A DNA stretch of 33,062 nucleotides from Acinetobacter lwoffii (lineage in GTDB: Bacteria > Pseudomonadota > Gammaproteobacteria > Pseudomonadales > Moraxellaceae). Position 1 is the first letter of the stretch. The number at the start of each line of letters is the position of its first letter. The notes beneath the pieces were generated by a model. The model did not search any database, was not told where the DNA came from, and saw only the letters and a list, made by a program, of their open reading frames with translations. Shown here one piece after another: positions 10,503 through 17,990 of this stretch. The DNA is taken from contig SPVA01000035.1 in NCBI GenBank assembly GCA_013530545.1, forward strand, positions 1 to 33,062, given 5' to 3'. A program made the position numbers and the translations under genes.

Positions 10503-10518
10503 TTTTGAGTGATCTTTT
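10493..10518 (+). terminator. Probable terminator of the 52-residue peptide gene
   Basis: An 8-bp perfect stem (AGATCACT with AGTGATCT) and a 7-nt loop are followed by a short T run. The left arm contains the end of the coding sequence. Confidence 0.55.
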
Positions 10519-10633
10519 CAAATATTTATTTTTTATAGTCTTGAAATTTGTTCAGAAAATAACATCTTAATAAAATAAAGTTTTTGTTTTGCCTAATGTT
10601 TAAACTGTTAAATGAATTTTAGCAAAAACCCTT

Positions 10634-10662
10634 TTGACAAACCCCTGCTTAATCCTTAATAT
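10634..10662 (+). promoter_or_regulatory. Promoter of tRNA-Glu copy 2
   Basis: TTGACA (10634-10639), a 17-nt spacer and TAATAT (10657-10662) are followed after 17 nt by the tRNA. The sequence from the -10 to the tRNA closely resembles that of copy 3 (ACGC ... CACCTC ... AAC). Confidence 0.85.
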
Positions 10663-10676
10663 ACGCATCACCTCGC

Positions 10677-10761
10677 AACGTCCCTATCGTCTAGAGGCCT
10701 AGGACATCGCCCTTTCACGGCGGTAACCGGGGTTCGAATCCCCGTAGGGACGCCATCTATT
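10677..10761 (+). repeat. 85-bp direct repeat, copy B, containing tRNA-Glu 2
   Basis: Identical to 7496-7580 over 85 bp. It closes the 3.1-kb segment that carries the TonB receptor and the 52-residue peptide gene. Confidence 0.85.
10680..10755 (+). tRNA. tRNA-Glu (anticodon UUC), copy 2
   Basis: Identical 76-nt copy with encoded CCA and its own promoter at 10634-10662. It is a single-gene unit ahead of the permease. Confidence 0.97.
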
Positions 10762-10804
10762 GATCTCATACGATCAGACCTTATTCGAAATTACCATTAT
10801 TCGA

Positions 10805-10832
10805 TTGCAGATTTGTAGTTTTTCACTACAAT
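10805..10832 (+). promoter_or_regulatory. Possible promoter of the amino acid permease gene
   Basis: TTGCAG (10805-10810) and TACAAT (10827-10832) are 16 nt apart. The -10 is good and the -35 is poor. The interval also contains a 7-bp inverted repeat, TTGTAGT/ACTACAA, at 10813-10831, which might be an operator or chance. Confidence 0.35.
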
Positions 10833-10869
10833 AGCTCGCTTCATTCCTTTGAAGTATTTCTTATTTCCT

Positions 10870-12282
10870 ATGCACTCATCTCCGAATGATGCTACGCATC
10901 AGGGCAATTCTGCGCCTTTAAAACGCGCTATGAGTACTCGACATCTGGTCATGATTTCGCTTGGTGGCGCAATCGGAACAGGCCTATTCTTAGGGTCGGG
11001 TGAAGTCATTGCACAAACGGGGCCTGTAGGTGCCATTCTCGCTTATCTCCTAGGCGGTATTATCGCGTACATGGTAATGCTATGTTTGGGCGAACTTGCC
11101 GTTCATATGCCAGAATCTGGTTCATTTGGTGCTTATGCCAAACGTTATATTGGACCAGGCACAGGCTATACCATCACCTGGTTATACTGGCTGACGTGGT
11201 CGGTCACTCTCGGAACTGAATTTACTGCAGCGGCCTTGCTGATGCAGGAATGGTTCCCGGATATTTCCATGTGGTTATGGACCATTATCTTTGGTGTATT
11301 CGTATTTAGTCTTAATATGATTTCTACCCGCTGGTTTGCCGAATCCGAATTCTGGCTAGCACTGGTGAAAGTGGTCACGGTTGTTGCTTTTATTCTTTTA
11401 GGTCTATTGGCCATCTTTGGTGTTCTGGGCTATCAAGGCTATGAAGCTGCGCCTTTATTTACCAATCTGACTGCACAGGGCTGGTTCCCTGAAGGTCTGT
11501 TCCCGATTTTTGCTACGATGCTGATCGTGAACTTTGCCTTCTCTGGTACCGAGCTGATTGGTGTGGCTGCTGGTGAAACTGAAGATCCTGCAAAAAATGT
11601 CCCGAAAGCGATTAATACTGCGATTTTCCGCTTATTAATTTTCTTTGTAGGTACGATTATCGTGGTGACCGCATTACTTCCGCATCAGGAAGCAGGCTTA
11701 GCCGCTGAAGGCGTAAGTAGCAGTCCATTCGTAACCGTATTCCAGCACATTGGTATCCCATATGCTGAAGACATCATCCGCTTTGTAATTATCACTGCAT
11801 TATTGTCTGCTGCCAACTCAGGTCTATTTGCTGCTTCTCGTATGATGTGGTCATTGTCATACAGCAAACAGTTGCCTGCCGTATTCTCAAGACTGAATGC
11901 TCGCGGTGTACCGTATATTGCAGTTATGGTGACTATGCTGGGTGCATTGCCAGGTTTATTGTCTGAACAGTTTGCGCCAGAGACGATCTTTACCAACTTG
12001 CTGGGCGTTGCAGCGTTTACCATGGTGGTGGTCTGGATGAGTATCTGCTTAAGCCAGTTCAACTTCCGTCGTCAATGGTATAAACAGGGTCATACGGCAA
12101 AAGAACTGGGCTTTGCTGCACCATTGTTCCCGATTGTGCCAATCCTGGGCTTTGTGTTCTGTTTTATTACCTGTATCAGTATGGTCTTTGATCCATCAAT
12201 GCGTATCAGCTTCGTAGGCTGTCTGCTATTTATTGCAGCGTGTTATGCAAGTTATTATGCCTTTTATCACAACAAGTCTTAA
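10870..12282 (+). CDS. APC-superfamily amino acid permease (AAT family, MmuP/RocE-like)
   Basis: The product of 470 residues is an inner-membrane proton-coupled amino acid transporter with about 12 hydrophobic segments. The N-terminal signature SLGGAIGTGLFLGSG and the later GTELIGVAAGETEDPAKN are hallmarks of the amino acid transporter family. By recall, features such as FAESEFW, IGIPYA and CLGELAV are closest to S-methylmethionine permease MmuP and arginine/ornithine permeases such as RocE, but the substrate is not determined by sequence alone. ATG at 10870 is chosen over TTG at 10849; neither has a strong ribosome-binding site. A strong terminator follows. It lies just after tRNA-Glu copy 2. 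Confidence 0.88.
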   Translation: MHSSPNDATHQGNSAPLKRAMSTRHLVMISLGGAIGTGLFLGSGEVIAQTGPVGAILAYLLGGIIAYMVMLCLGELAVHMPESGSFGAYAKRYIGPGTGYTITWLYWLTWSVTLGTEFTAAALLMQEWFPDISMWLWTIIFGVFVFSLNMISTRWFAESEFWLALVKVVTVVAFILLGLLAIFGVLGYQGYEAAPLFTNLTAQGWFPEGLFPIFATMLIVNFAFSGTELIGVAAGETEDPAKNVPKAINTAIFRLLIFFVGTIIVVTALLPHQEAGLAAEGVSSSPFVTVFQHIGIPYAEDIIRFVIITALLSAANSGLFAASRMMWSLSYSKQLPAVFSRLNARGVPYIAVMVTMLGALPGLLSEQFAPETIFTNLLGVAAFTMVVVWMSICLSQFNFRRQWYKQGHTAKELGFAAPLFPIVPILGFVFCFITCISMVFDPSMRISFVGCLLFIAACYASYYAFYHNKS

Positions 12283-12293
12283 TCATCAGTTTT

Positions 12294-12322
12294 AAAAGAG
12301 CGGCTCCGGCCGCTCTTTTTTT
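12294..12322 (+). terminator. Terminator of the permease gene
   Basis: A perfect 10-bp stem (AAAGAGCGGC with GCCGCTCTTT) around the loop TCCG is followed by a T run. It ends only about 20 nt before the next start codon. Confidence 0.9.
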
Positions 12323-12341
12323 GCAACCTAATGGTGCATCA

Positions 12342-13235
12342 ATGAAAATTGTGTTTATTCACGGCATGAACAAGCAACAGTATACGGCTACTTCATTGCG
12401 TCAACATTGGCTGCATCTTCTCAAAACAGGCCTTCGGAAAAACCCACAACAGCAAGCCCGTTTTACTTATTTAAAGCGGCATATCCGTATCCCTTTTTAT
12501 GGCGATTTACTTTCTCGGCATCATTTTCATAATGTCTTAAATGCCAGCACCTTGATGCCGCAACAGTGGCCGCATTTCCCTTTTTTACATCCCGCACAGC
12601 TGCAACCGGCACCGCCACCAGACCAGTGCACCTATCAAATTTGTGACGTCCCGCAGCTAAATCTTGATGATGCCCTGAATTTCAATCAGAAACTGAAATT
12701 CATTACAGCATTAAGCAAAGATATCGCTTTGCGGGATTTTGCAGTACTCATCAATTATTTTCCCAGCTTACACGCCAGCTTTTTGCATAAGTTTTTGCTG
12801 GAAACTTATCTTTATTTGGCCAACCCACATTTTATGCAGGAAGTTCACCGCCGCATTCATAATCAACTCTATAGCAGCAGGCCACAGATTCTGGTGGCAC
12901 ATTCGCTCGGCAGCGTGATTGCCTATAATTATTTGATTCAGCATCCGGAGCTGAATATCAAGCGTTTTATTACTCTCGGATCACCGTTGGCATTTCGGGT
13001 CATCCAGGCTCATCTGCCGCAACCGATTGTACGACCTGCTGCAATTTCAGGCGACTGGATAAATTTCTATTGTAGCGATGACTTTCTGACTGCTTTTCCA
13101 CTATCAGAACCACCCTTCCAGCTTCAGCCAGCGATTATTAATCAGGAGATTCATACCTCCATCTATCATCCGCATGATATTGATGGTTATATTCAGCATC
13201 CGGACGTCATTAAAGCGCTCCTGGAATTACTATAA
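12342..13235 (+). CDS. Alpha/beta hydrolase, tandem paralogue A
   Basis: The product of 297 residues has an alpha/beta-hydrolase fold. It starts directly with a strand and an oxyanion HG motif (VFIHGMN, residues 4-10). The nucleophile elbow is AHSLGSV with Ser188. Candidates for the other triad residues are Asp246/Asp247 (CSDDF) and His276 or His278 (YHPHD). No signal peptide or membrane segment is seen, so it is probably cytosolic. The substrate is unknown: lipase, thioesterase and ester hydrolase are all possible. The start at 12342 aligns with that of its paralogue. It follows a strong terminator by 20 nt, so either readthrough or a promoter within the permease 3' end must drive it. Confidence 0.8.
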   Translation: MKIVFIHGMNKQQYTATSLRQHWLHLLKTGLRKNPQQQARFTYLKRHIRIPFYGDLLSRHHFHNVLNASTLMPQQWPHFPFLHPAQLQPAPPPDQCTYQICDVPQLNLDDALNFNQKLKFITALSKDIALRDFAVLINYFPSLHASFLHKFLLETYLYLANPHFMQEVHRRIHNQLYSSRPQILVAHSLGSVIAYNYLIQHPELNIKRFITLGSPLAFRVIQAHLPQPIVRPAAISGDWINFYCSDDFLTAFPLSEPPFQLQPAIINQEIHTSIYHPHDIDGYIQHPDVIKALLELL

Positions 13236-13480
13236 GACTCACGCCAAACTCTAAATTCAACTTTTACCCTTCTATTCATATTCTTCTTCTATTCAGTGAA
13301 ATCTTTCATCCGGACCTACCAATTTGCTGCTTTTTCTGCCTTTTTTATAAATATACAGATGTCTGTTAATAATTGTTTTATCAAAGATAATTTACACATT
13401 AACGCCACAAAAAGTGTAGCTTGGCTTGCCGCAATTTTCTCTATACTGTGAATATATAGATCGACCTCCGTGAGGTATCG

Positions 13481-14392
13481 ATGAAAGTTATTTTTATTCA
13501 TGGAATGAACCAGCAACATCATAGTGCTGCATCGATCCGCCAGCGCTGGCTACATATACTTCAAAAAGGCATTCGCAAACACCGTCATGATGCCAGATTC
13601 AGTTATTTACGACGTCATATTCACATTCCATTTTATGGAGACTTGCTTTCACACTACAACGTCCGCAACATCCTGAATGCTGGCACCTTGATGCCCCAGC
13701 AATGGCCCAGCTTTCGTTTCCGTCAACCTGTCCATCCTCAACTTCCTGCACCAGTTCCACGTCCTGGCTGGCGCAAGCCCGTGATTTCCGATCTCCCCCA
13801 GCTTCATCTGAATGAGCCGATGGATTTCAAACAGAAATTCAAATTTATTACTACGCTAAGCAAAAATGTTGCACTGCGAGACTTTGTATTATTGCTGAAT
13901 TATTTTCCCAGTTTGCATCGGAGCCTGCTTCAAAAATTTCTGATTGAAACCTATCTGTATCTCGACAATCCTGCTTTCATGAAGGAAGTTCATGAACGGA
14001 TTGCCCGGCAATTGAATGGTCGCAAACCTTGTATTGTGATTGCTCATTCTCTGGGCAGTGTGATTGCCTATAATTATCTTATTCAGCATCCTGGACTGAA
14101 TGTACAGCGTTTTATTACCCTCGGATCGCCATTAGCCTTCCAGGTGATCCAGTCACATTTACCGCAACCCATTGTCCGACCTGCTGCAATTACAGGCGAC
14201 TGGATAAATTTCTATTCAACTGATGATTTTCTTACCGCCTTTCCTCTTACACAACCGCCATTTCAGTTTCAACCCGCCATTATTAACCACGGCATTCGTA
14301 CCCATATTCACCGCCCGCATGACATTACCGGCTATTTACTGCATCCGCAGGTGGTAGAAGCAATTCTGGAATTGCTTAAAAATCCAGCTTAA
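13481..14392 (+). CDS. Alpha/beta hydrolase, tandem paralogue B
   Basis: The product of 303 residues is colinear with the preceding gene over its whole length and by eye about two thirds identical. It shares the N-terminal FIHGMN, the SLGSVIAYNYLIQHP elbow, the TLGSPLAF strand and the DDFLTAFPL and RPHDITGY segments that carry the likely acid and histidine. The middle part (residues about 75-110) differs most and is proline-rich in both. GAGG is well placed before the ATG. A 245-bp gap separates it from paralogue A, with a possible TATACT at 13442-13447 but no clear -35, so it may be expressed separately. Function unknown beyond the fold. Confidence 0.8.
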   Translation: MKVIFIHGMNQQHHSAASIRQRWLHILQKGIRKHRHDARFSYLRRHIHIPFYGDLLSHYNVRNILNAGTLMPQQWPSFRFRQPVHPQLPAPVPRPGWRKPVISDLPQLHLNEPMDFKQKFKFITTLSKNVALRDFVLLLNYFPSLHRSLLQKFLIETYLYLDNPAFMKEVHERIARQLNGRKPCIVIAHSLGSVIAYNYLIQHPGLNVQRFITLGSPLAFQVIQSHLPQPIVRPAAITGDWINFYSTDDFLTAFPLTQPPFQFQPAIINHGIRTHIHRPHDITGYLLHPQVVEAILELLKNPA

Positions 14393-14477
14393 ACCATGTA
14401 ATTTTCAAGTATTTCCACAAGATTGTTTTAAATTTACGCACTCAATCCAGAAAATCATTTTTTTTATGGAAATGCGT

Positions 14478-14506
14478 TTGACACCCCCCTGTTTTCACCC
14501 TATTAT
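14478..14506 (+). promoter_or_regulatory. Promoter of the tRNA-Glu copies 3-5 unit
   Basis: TTGACA (14478-14483), a 17-nt spacer and TATTAT (14501-14506) are followed after 17 nt by tRNA-Glu copy 3. Copies 4 and 5 have no promoter of their own. Confidence 0.88.
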
Positions 14507-14523
14507 ACGCCCACCTCTGAAAC

Positions 14524-14599
14524 GTCCCTATCGTCTAGAGGCCTAGGACATCGCCCTTTCACGGCGGTAACCGGGGTTCGAATCCCCGTAGGGACGCCA
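14524..14599 (+). tRNA. tRNA-Glu (anticodon UUC), copy 3
   Basis: Identical 76-nt copy with encoded CCA, first gene of a three-tRNA transcript. Confidence 0.97.
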
Positions 14600-14623
14600 A
14601 TTTTCAGAAGTACATTTTATTAA

Positions 14624-14699
14624 GTCCCTATCGTCTAGAGGCCTAGGACATCGCCCTTTCACGGCGGTAACCGGGGTTCGAATCCCCGTAGGGACGCCA
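14624..14699 (+). tRNA. tRNA-Glu (anticodon UUC), copy 4
   Basis: Identical 76-nt copy with encoded CCA, 24 nt after copy 3. Confidence 0.97.
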
Positions 14700-14745
14700 T
14701 TACTTCAAGCTAAAAGTAGCGGTTTTAAAATTTATCTTCTGTACT

Positions 14746-14821
14746 GTCCCTATCGTCTAGAGGCCTAGGACATCGCCCTTTCACGGCGGTAACCGGGGTT
14801 CGAATCCCCGTAGGGACGCCA
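14746..14821 (+). tRNA. tRNA-Glu (anticodon UUC), copy 5
   Basis: Identical 76-nt copy with encoded CCA, 46 nt after copy 4 and last of the unit. Confidence 0.97.
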
Positions 14822-14845
14822 TATTCGAGATGGCAACATCTCAAC

Positions 14846-14880
14846 AAAAAGCCCGAGCATTGCGACTCGGGCTTTTTTTT
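14846..14880 (+). terminator. Terminator of the tRNA-Glu 3-5 unit
   Basis: A 12-bp stem (AAAAAGCCCGAG with CTCGGGCTTTTT) encloses CATTGCGA and is followed by further T residues. The remaining interval to 15129 holds the palindrome at 14999-15016 and otherwise no gene that I can see. Confidence 0.92.
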
Positions 14881-14998
14881 ATCTTGCAAATTTTATTTCT
14901 CGAATCTTTAAACCCTGTTTTTATCATTCGTTCAAATCTAGCTCTCTTTCTGGGGGGTGCCATCCCATTCTTAATTTTACAATTTGTATTGTTTTAAC

Positions 14999-15016
14999 AT
15001 TTCTATGCATAGAAAT
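14999..15016. promoter_or_regulatory. 18-bp perfect palindrome, possible operator
   Basis: ATTTCTATGCATAGAAAT is a perfect 18-bp palindrome with no spacer, 113 nt before the start of the HDO-type enzyme gene. Its symmetry fits a dimeric repressor site (TetR or MarR type for example), but no regulator gene is present in the window. Confidence 0.4.
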
Positions 15017-15129
15017 ATCCGTTCATTTTCATTTAAAGCAATACACCAATAAATTAGAACAAAAATTCAACACCCTGCTTTTAGAGGGCACGTTAAGGTA
15101 AATCAAGAGAAATCTGCAAGGATCAGATT

Positions 15130-16551
15130 ATGTTCGTCAGCACAGAGCTAAGTTTACCTTTATCGCCAAATAAAAATCATAATTATCAAATTAAAAGCTT
15201 TAAGGATTGGGTCGACTTTTTTCAAGATACTGAAATTTCGACATATACCAAAACCGAAAAAGCCGACTCTTATTTGAGTGATCTGATTAAAAATTTAAAT
15301 ATTGATACTCTCGGATGGTTGGATCAGCCTGCACAGGTTGAACAGCATCTTTTAGAACAACATCATCAGGTTTGTGCGACTTTCCAGACCTATGTCAATC
15401 GCCGGAAACAGCAACAGCCCCGGGAATATTTTCCGACGGTTTCTCATGCTTTCGAATTCCTGGCGAAAGTTGCACCGGTTAAACTGGTCGATGGTGCTTG
15501 GTTGTATTCAACCGTGCCAAACTGTAATCAGCCCGAGTTGAAAGATTTGATTTACATCTATCTCGAAGAGCTTGGTTTAGGGCATCCGCGTGCCAATCAT
15601 GTCACCATGTATCAGGACCTGTTGAGTCATTATGAGCTGAACAGTTATGCCGAGCATTTGGATGACAGTTACTACGAACAGGCTGCCGTACAGCTCGCAC
15701 TGGCTTATGCCCCGGCCAAATACCTACCTTTGGTCATTGGCTTTAATCTCGGCTATGAACAGTTACCGCTGCATCTGTTAATCACCAATTATGAACTGGC
15801 TGAACTGGGTATCGATCCACATTATTTCAATGTGCACATTACTATTGATAATGCTCACAATGGTCATGCGCAGAAATCCCTGCAAGCATTTATCCAGCAT
15901 TTTAATCATGCAGAAAACCCGGAAACTTATCTGGAGCTGATTAAAAAAGGCTATGTCCTGAATGACATCGGCAAAAGTTCTTCTCAGATTATTAAGGAAC
16001 TGGACATTGAACAGATGGCTTTAAAAGTGTTCCAGAATAAAGCGCTGATTGGTCAATATATTCATAATCAGAAATGCCAGTTTAGTGGCAAGACCATCAA
16101 TGACTGGTTATCCGATCCTGCCCAGATTGCCGAGTTTTTGCAGGTGATGATTGAAAAAGGCTGGATTGTGAAAGATGCACAAGTGGAACAAAGTCGCTTC
16201 TGGAAAATGATCGATCATCCGGAAGGTAAAATGTTTGGGGTCTTTAATGCGACCGAAAAACAGATTATTAAAGACTGGATTCAGGGCGCAGGCTTGGCAA
16301 CTCGCCTGTCCTCACGTAGTGCAACCCCATCACAGGCAAAAATTGAACCTGCAATGAGCCGTATGGACCAGCAGCGCTTGAATCAGTTAAAAAGTCGCTT
16401 CATGCGCTGTGAAGGTGCGGAACAGAAAATTGATTTACTGATTCCTTATACTGCACCGCATATGCATCATACTGAAATTGGTTTATGGGCGACTCGTCAG
16501 TTAAGCCAGTTATTATTTCCTTTTCAGACCCAGGCGATGCATTATTCCTAA
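15130..16551 (+). CDS. Iron-containing redox enzyme family protein (haem-oxygenase-like fold)
   Basis: The product of 473 residues resembles the iron-containing redox enzyme family, whose members have the haem-oxygenase-like diiron oxidase/oxygenase (HDO) fold. Typical elements are GLGHPRANHVTMY (about 149-161), NLGYEQLPLHL (206-216) and HITIDNAHNGHA (236-247). Candidate metal ligands are Glu146/147, His157, Glu210, His236, Asp240 and His243. Residues beyond about 300 form an extra C-terminal region I cannot assign. HDO enzymes oxidise amino-acid-derived or fatty substrates; this one's substrate is unknown. No signal peptide, so cytosolic. AAGGA lies 7 nt before the ATG. It stands alone, between a tRNA terminator and its own terminator. 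Confidence 0.72.
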   Translation: MFVSTELSLPLSPNKNHNYQIKSFKDWVDFFQDTEISTYTKTEKADSYLSDLIKNLNIDTLGWLDQPAQVEQHLLEQHHQVCATFQTYVNRRKQQQPREYFPTVSHAFEFLAKVAPVKLVDGAWLYSTVPNCNQPELKDLIYIYLEELGLGHPRANHVTMYQDLLSHYELNSYAEHLDDSYYEQAAVQLALAYAPAKYLPLVIGFNLGYEQLPLHLLITNYELAELGIDPHYFNVHITIDNAHNGHAQKSLQAFIQHFNHAENPETYLELIKKGYVLNDIGKSSSQIIKELDIEQMALKVFQNKALIGQYIHNQKCQFSGKTINDWLSDPAQIAEFLQVMIEKGWIVKDAQVEQSRFWKMIDHPEGKMFGVFNATEKQIIKDWIQGAGLATRLSSRSATPSQAKIEPAMSRMDQQRLNQLKSRFMRCEGAEQKIDLLIPYTAPHMHHTEIGLWATRQLSQLLFPFQTQAMHYS

Positions 16552-16574
16552 AGCACCCCTAAGTGCCAGAAATT

Positions 16575-16607
16575 AAAAAACCGGACATTTGCAGTGTCCG
16601 GTTTTTT
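16575..16607. terminator. Bidirectional terminator between the HDO gene and the OYE gene
   Basis: A perfect 13-bp stem (AAAAAACCGGACA with TGTCCGGTTTTTT) and 7-nt loop lie between two converging genes. Confidence 0.92.
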
Positions 16608-16615
16608 AATAAAGA

Positions 16616-17860
16616 TTAAGCCGATTTTCGCGAGTTTAATTGTCCCTTGATCACCGCTTTGACATTGCCTTTCAGATACTGCAAAAAGACCTTTAGTGGT
16701 GACAGCTTTGGATTAGGCTGCTTGCCTTTGGCAATTTCTTTAAACTGCGCGGCATACCAGATGATTTCCATAATCGCCATTTTGTCGACCATTGGAATAC
16801 CGGTTTTAATTTTCTCAACCGCATAACGTACATCATGCCCTGCAACCAGACGATTGCCCAAGTCAGGTTCTACCGCAAAGGGACGTGCAATCCCGACAAA
16901 ATCACAAGCACCACTGTCAAGCGCGGCATTCATGCCTTCAACAGTTCGGAATCCACCAGTGACCATGATATGGCACTTCACTTCCTGACGGATTTTTTCG
17001 GCAAAATCGAGGAAATAGGCTTCACGAGCAATGGTCGAGGCCTTGCGCTTGTCTGCTTTCACGCCGGCCATCGCAGGTGCTTCATAGCTACCACCTGACA
17101 CTTCAATGATATCAATGCCTGCAGCGTCCATCGCCTTAAAGACATAAATGACATCTTCTTCGCTAATACCGCCACGCTGGAAATCAGCTGAATTCAGCTT
17201 GACTGAAATAATAAAATTTTCCGAAGTCGCAGCACGAACAGCCTGATAGGTTTGCAGCAAGAAACGGGTACGATTCTCAATACTACCACCCCATTGATCC
17301 TGACGCTTATTGGTCAGCGGTGACAGAAACTGGCTAATCAGATAACCATGTGCCCCATGCAACTGCACCCCCTCAAATCCTGCTTTTTCACAGATAGCAG
17401 CCGAAGTGGCAAAGCGCTGGATAATATCCAGGATTTCATCTTCACGCAGTTCCCGCGGGGTTCCAAAGCTCATTGCCAAAGCCGGACTAAATGGGACTGC
17501 GGACGGTGCAACCGTTTCTTGATTCAGGCCCTTGGGACACTGGCGGCCCGGATGCGACAACTGGACCAATTGTACCATGCCATGCTGTTTGCCTACGTCG
17601 GCCCAGACTTTAAGCTGCGCCAGATCGCGTTCTGTTTCTACCACTACGACGCCCGGTTCATTCTTGGCACGATAATCCACCATGACATTACCCGTAATAG
17701 CACAACCCAAGCCACCTTCGGCCCATGCTTCATACAACTTGAAATGCGCCTGATTGGGTTGGCCGGCATCATTGGCCAGTGCTTCACTCATGGCACCTTT
17801 GATGATGCGGTTTTTAAAAGTGGTATTGCGAATTTGAATGGAATCGGCCAATTGAGTCAT
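16616..17860 (-). CDS. Old yellow enzyme family NADH:flavin oxidoreductase
   Basis: The product of 414 residues is a single-domain FMN-dependent TIM-barrel reductase of the old yellow enzyme family, likely reducing activated alkenes or related electrophiles with NAD(P)H. The signature GAHGYLISQFLSPLTNKR followed by WGGSIENR is clear, as is the substrate-side HPGRQ. It lacks the Fe-S and pyridine-nucleotide domains of the FadH at 181-2217. A C-terminal tail of about 50 residues extends past the barrel. The start at 17860 is chosen for an AGGA 8 nt upstream; the frame stays open further up. It follows yejE on the same strand by 130 nt. The true substrate is unknown. Confidence 0.88.
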   Translation of the reverse strand: MTQLADSIQIRNTTFKNRIIKGAMSEALANDAGQPNQAHFKLYEAWAEGGLGCAITGNVMVDYRAKNEPGVVVVETERDLAQLKVWADVGKQHGMVQLVQLSHPGRQCPKGLNQETVAPSAVPFSPALAMSFGTPRELREDEILDIIQRFATSAAICEKAGFEGVQLHGAHGYLISQFLSPLTNKRQDQWGGSIENRTRFLLQTYQAVRAATSENFIISVKLNSADFQRGGISEEDVIYVFKAMDAAGIDIIEVSGGSYEAPAMAGVKADKRKASTIAREAYFLDFAEKIRQEVKCHIMVTGGFRTVEGMNAALDSGACDFVGIARPFAVEPDLGNRLVAGHDVRYAVEKIKTGIPMVDKMAIMEIIWYAAQFKEIAKGKQPNPKLSPLKVFLQYLKGNVKAVIKGQLNSRKSA

Positions 17861-17990
17861 GATCTGTCCTGATACGTTACTTTTATTTTGTACTCGTTTA
17901 TAACGTAAGCCAGAACAATTGACAATCAGTCTTGTCAAATTTACACAATTTTTATCTGCTTATTTTCTTATGGTTAAAGATTTTTGTGAT

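Noticed and set aside
7496..10761. Integrase-type genomic island at a tRNA gene
   Set aside because: The repeats contain the whole tRNA plus flanks and no integrase is present, so duplication or homologous recombination is a simpler explanation than site-specific integration.
13316..13522. Open frame on the minus strand spanning the gap between the two hydrolases
   Set aside because: It overlaps the start of paralogue B and has no ribosome-binding site or recognisable features.
14950..14967. G-run followed by CCATCCCA as a terminator or riboswitch
   Set aside because: Only a short imperfect pairing, no T tract and no recognisable riboswitch pattern.
17348..17872. Open frame of 174 codons on the plus strand
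   Set aside because: It lies entirely antisense to the old yellow enzyme gene, whose protein is clearly recognisable; its own translation shows no family-like features.
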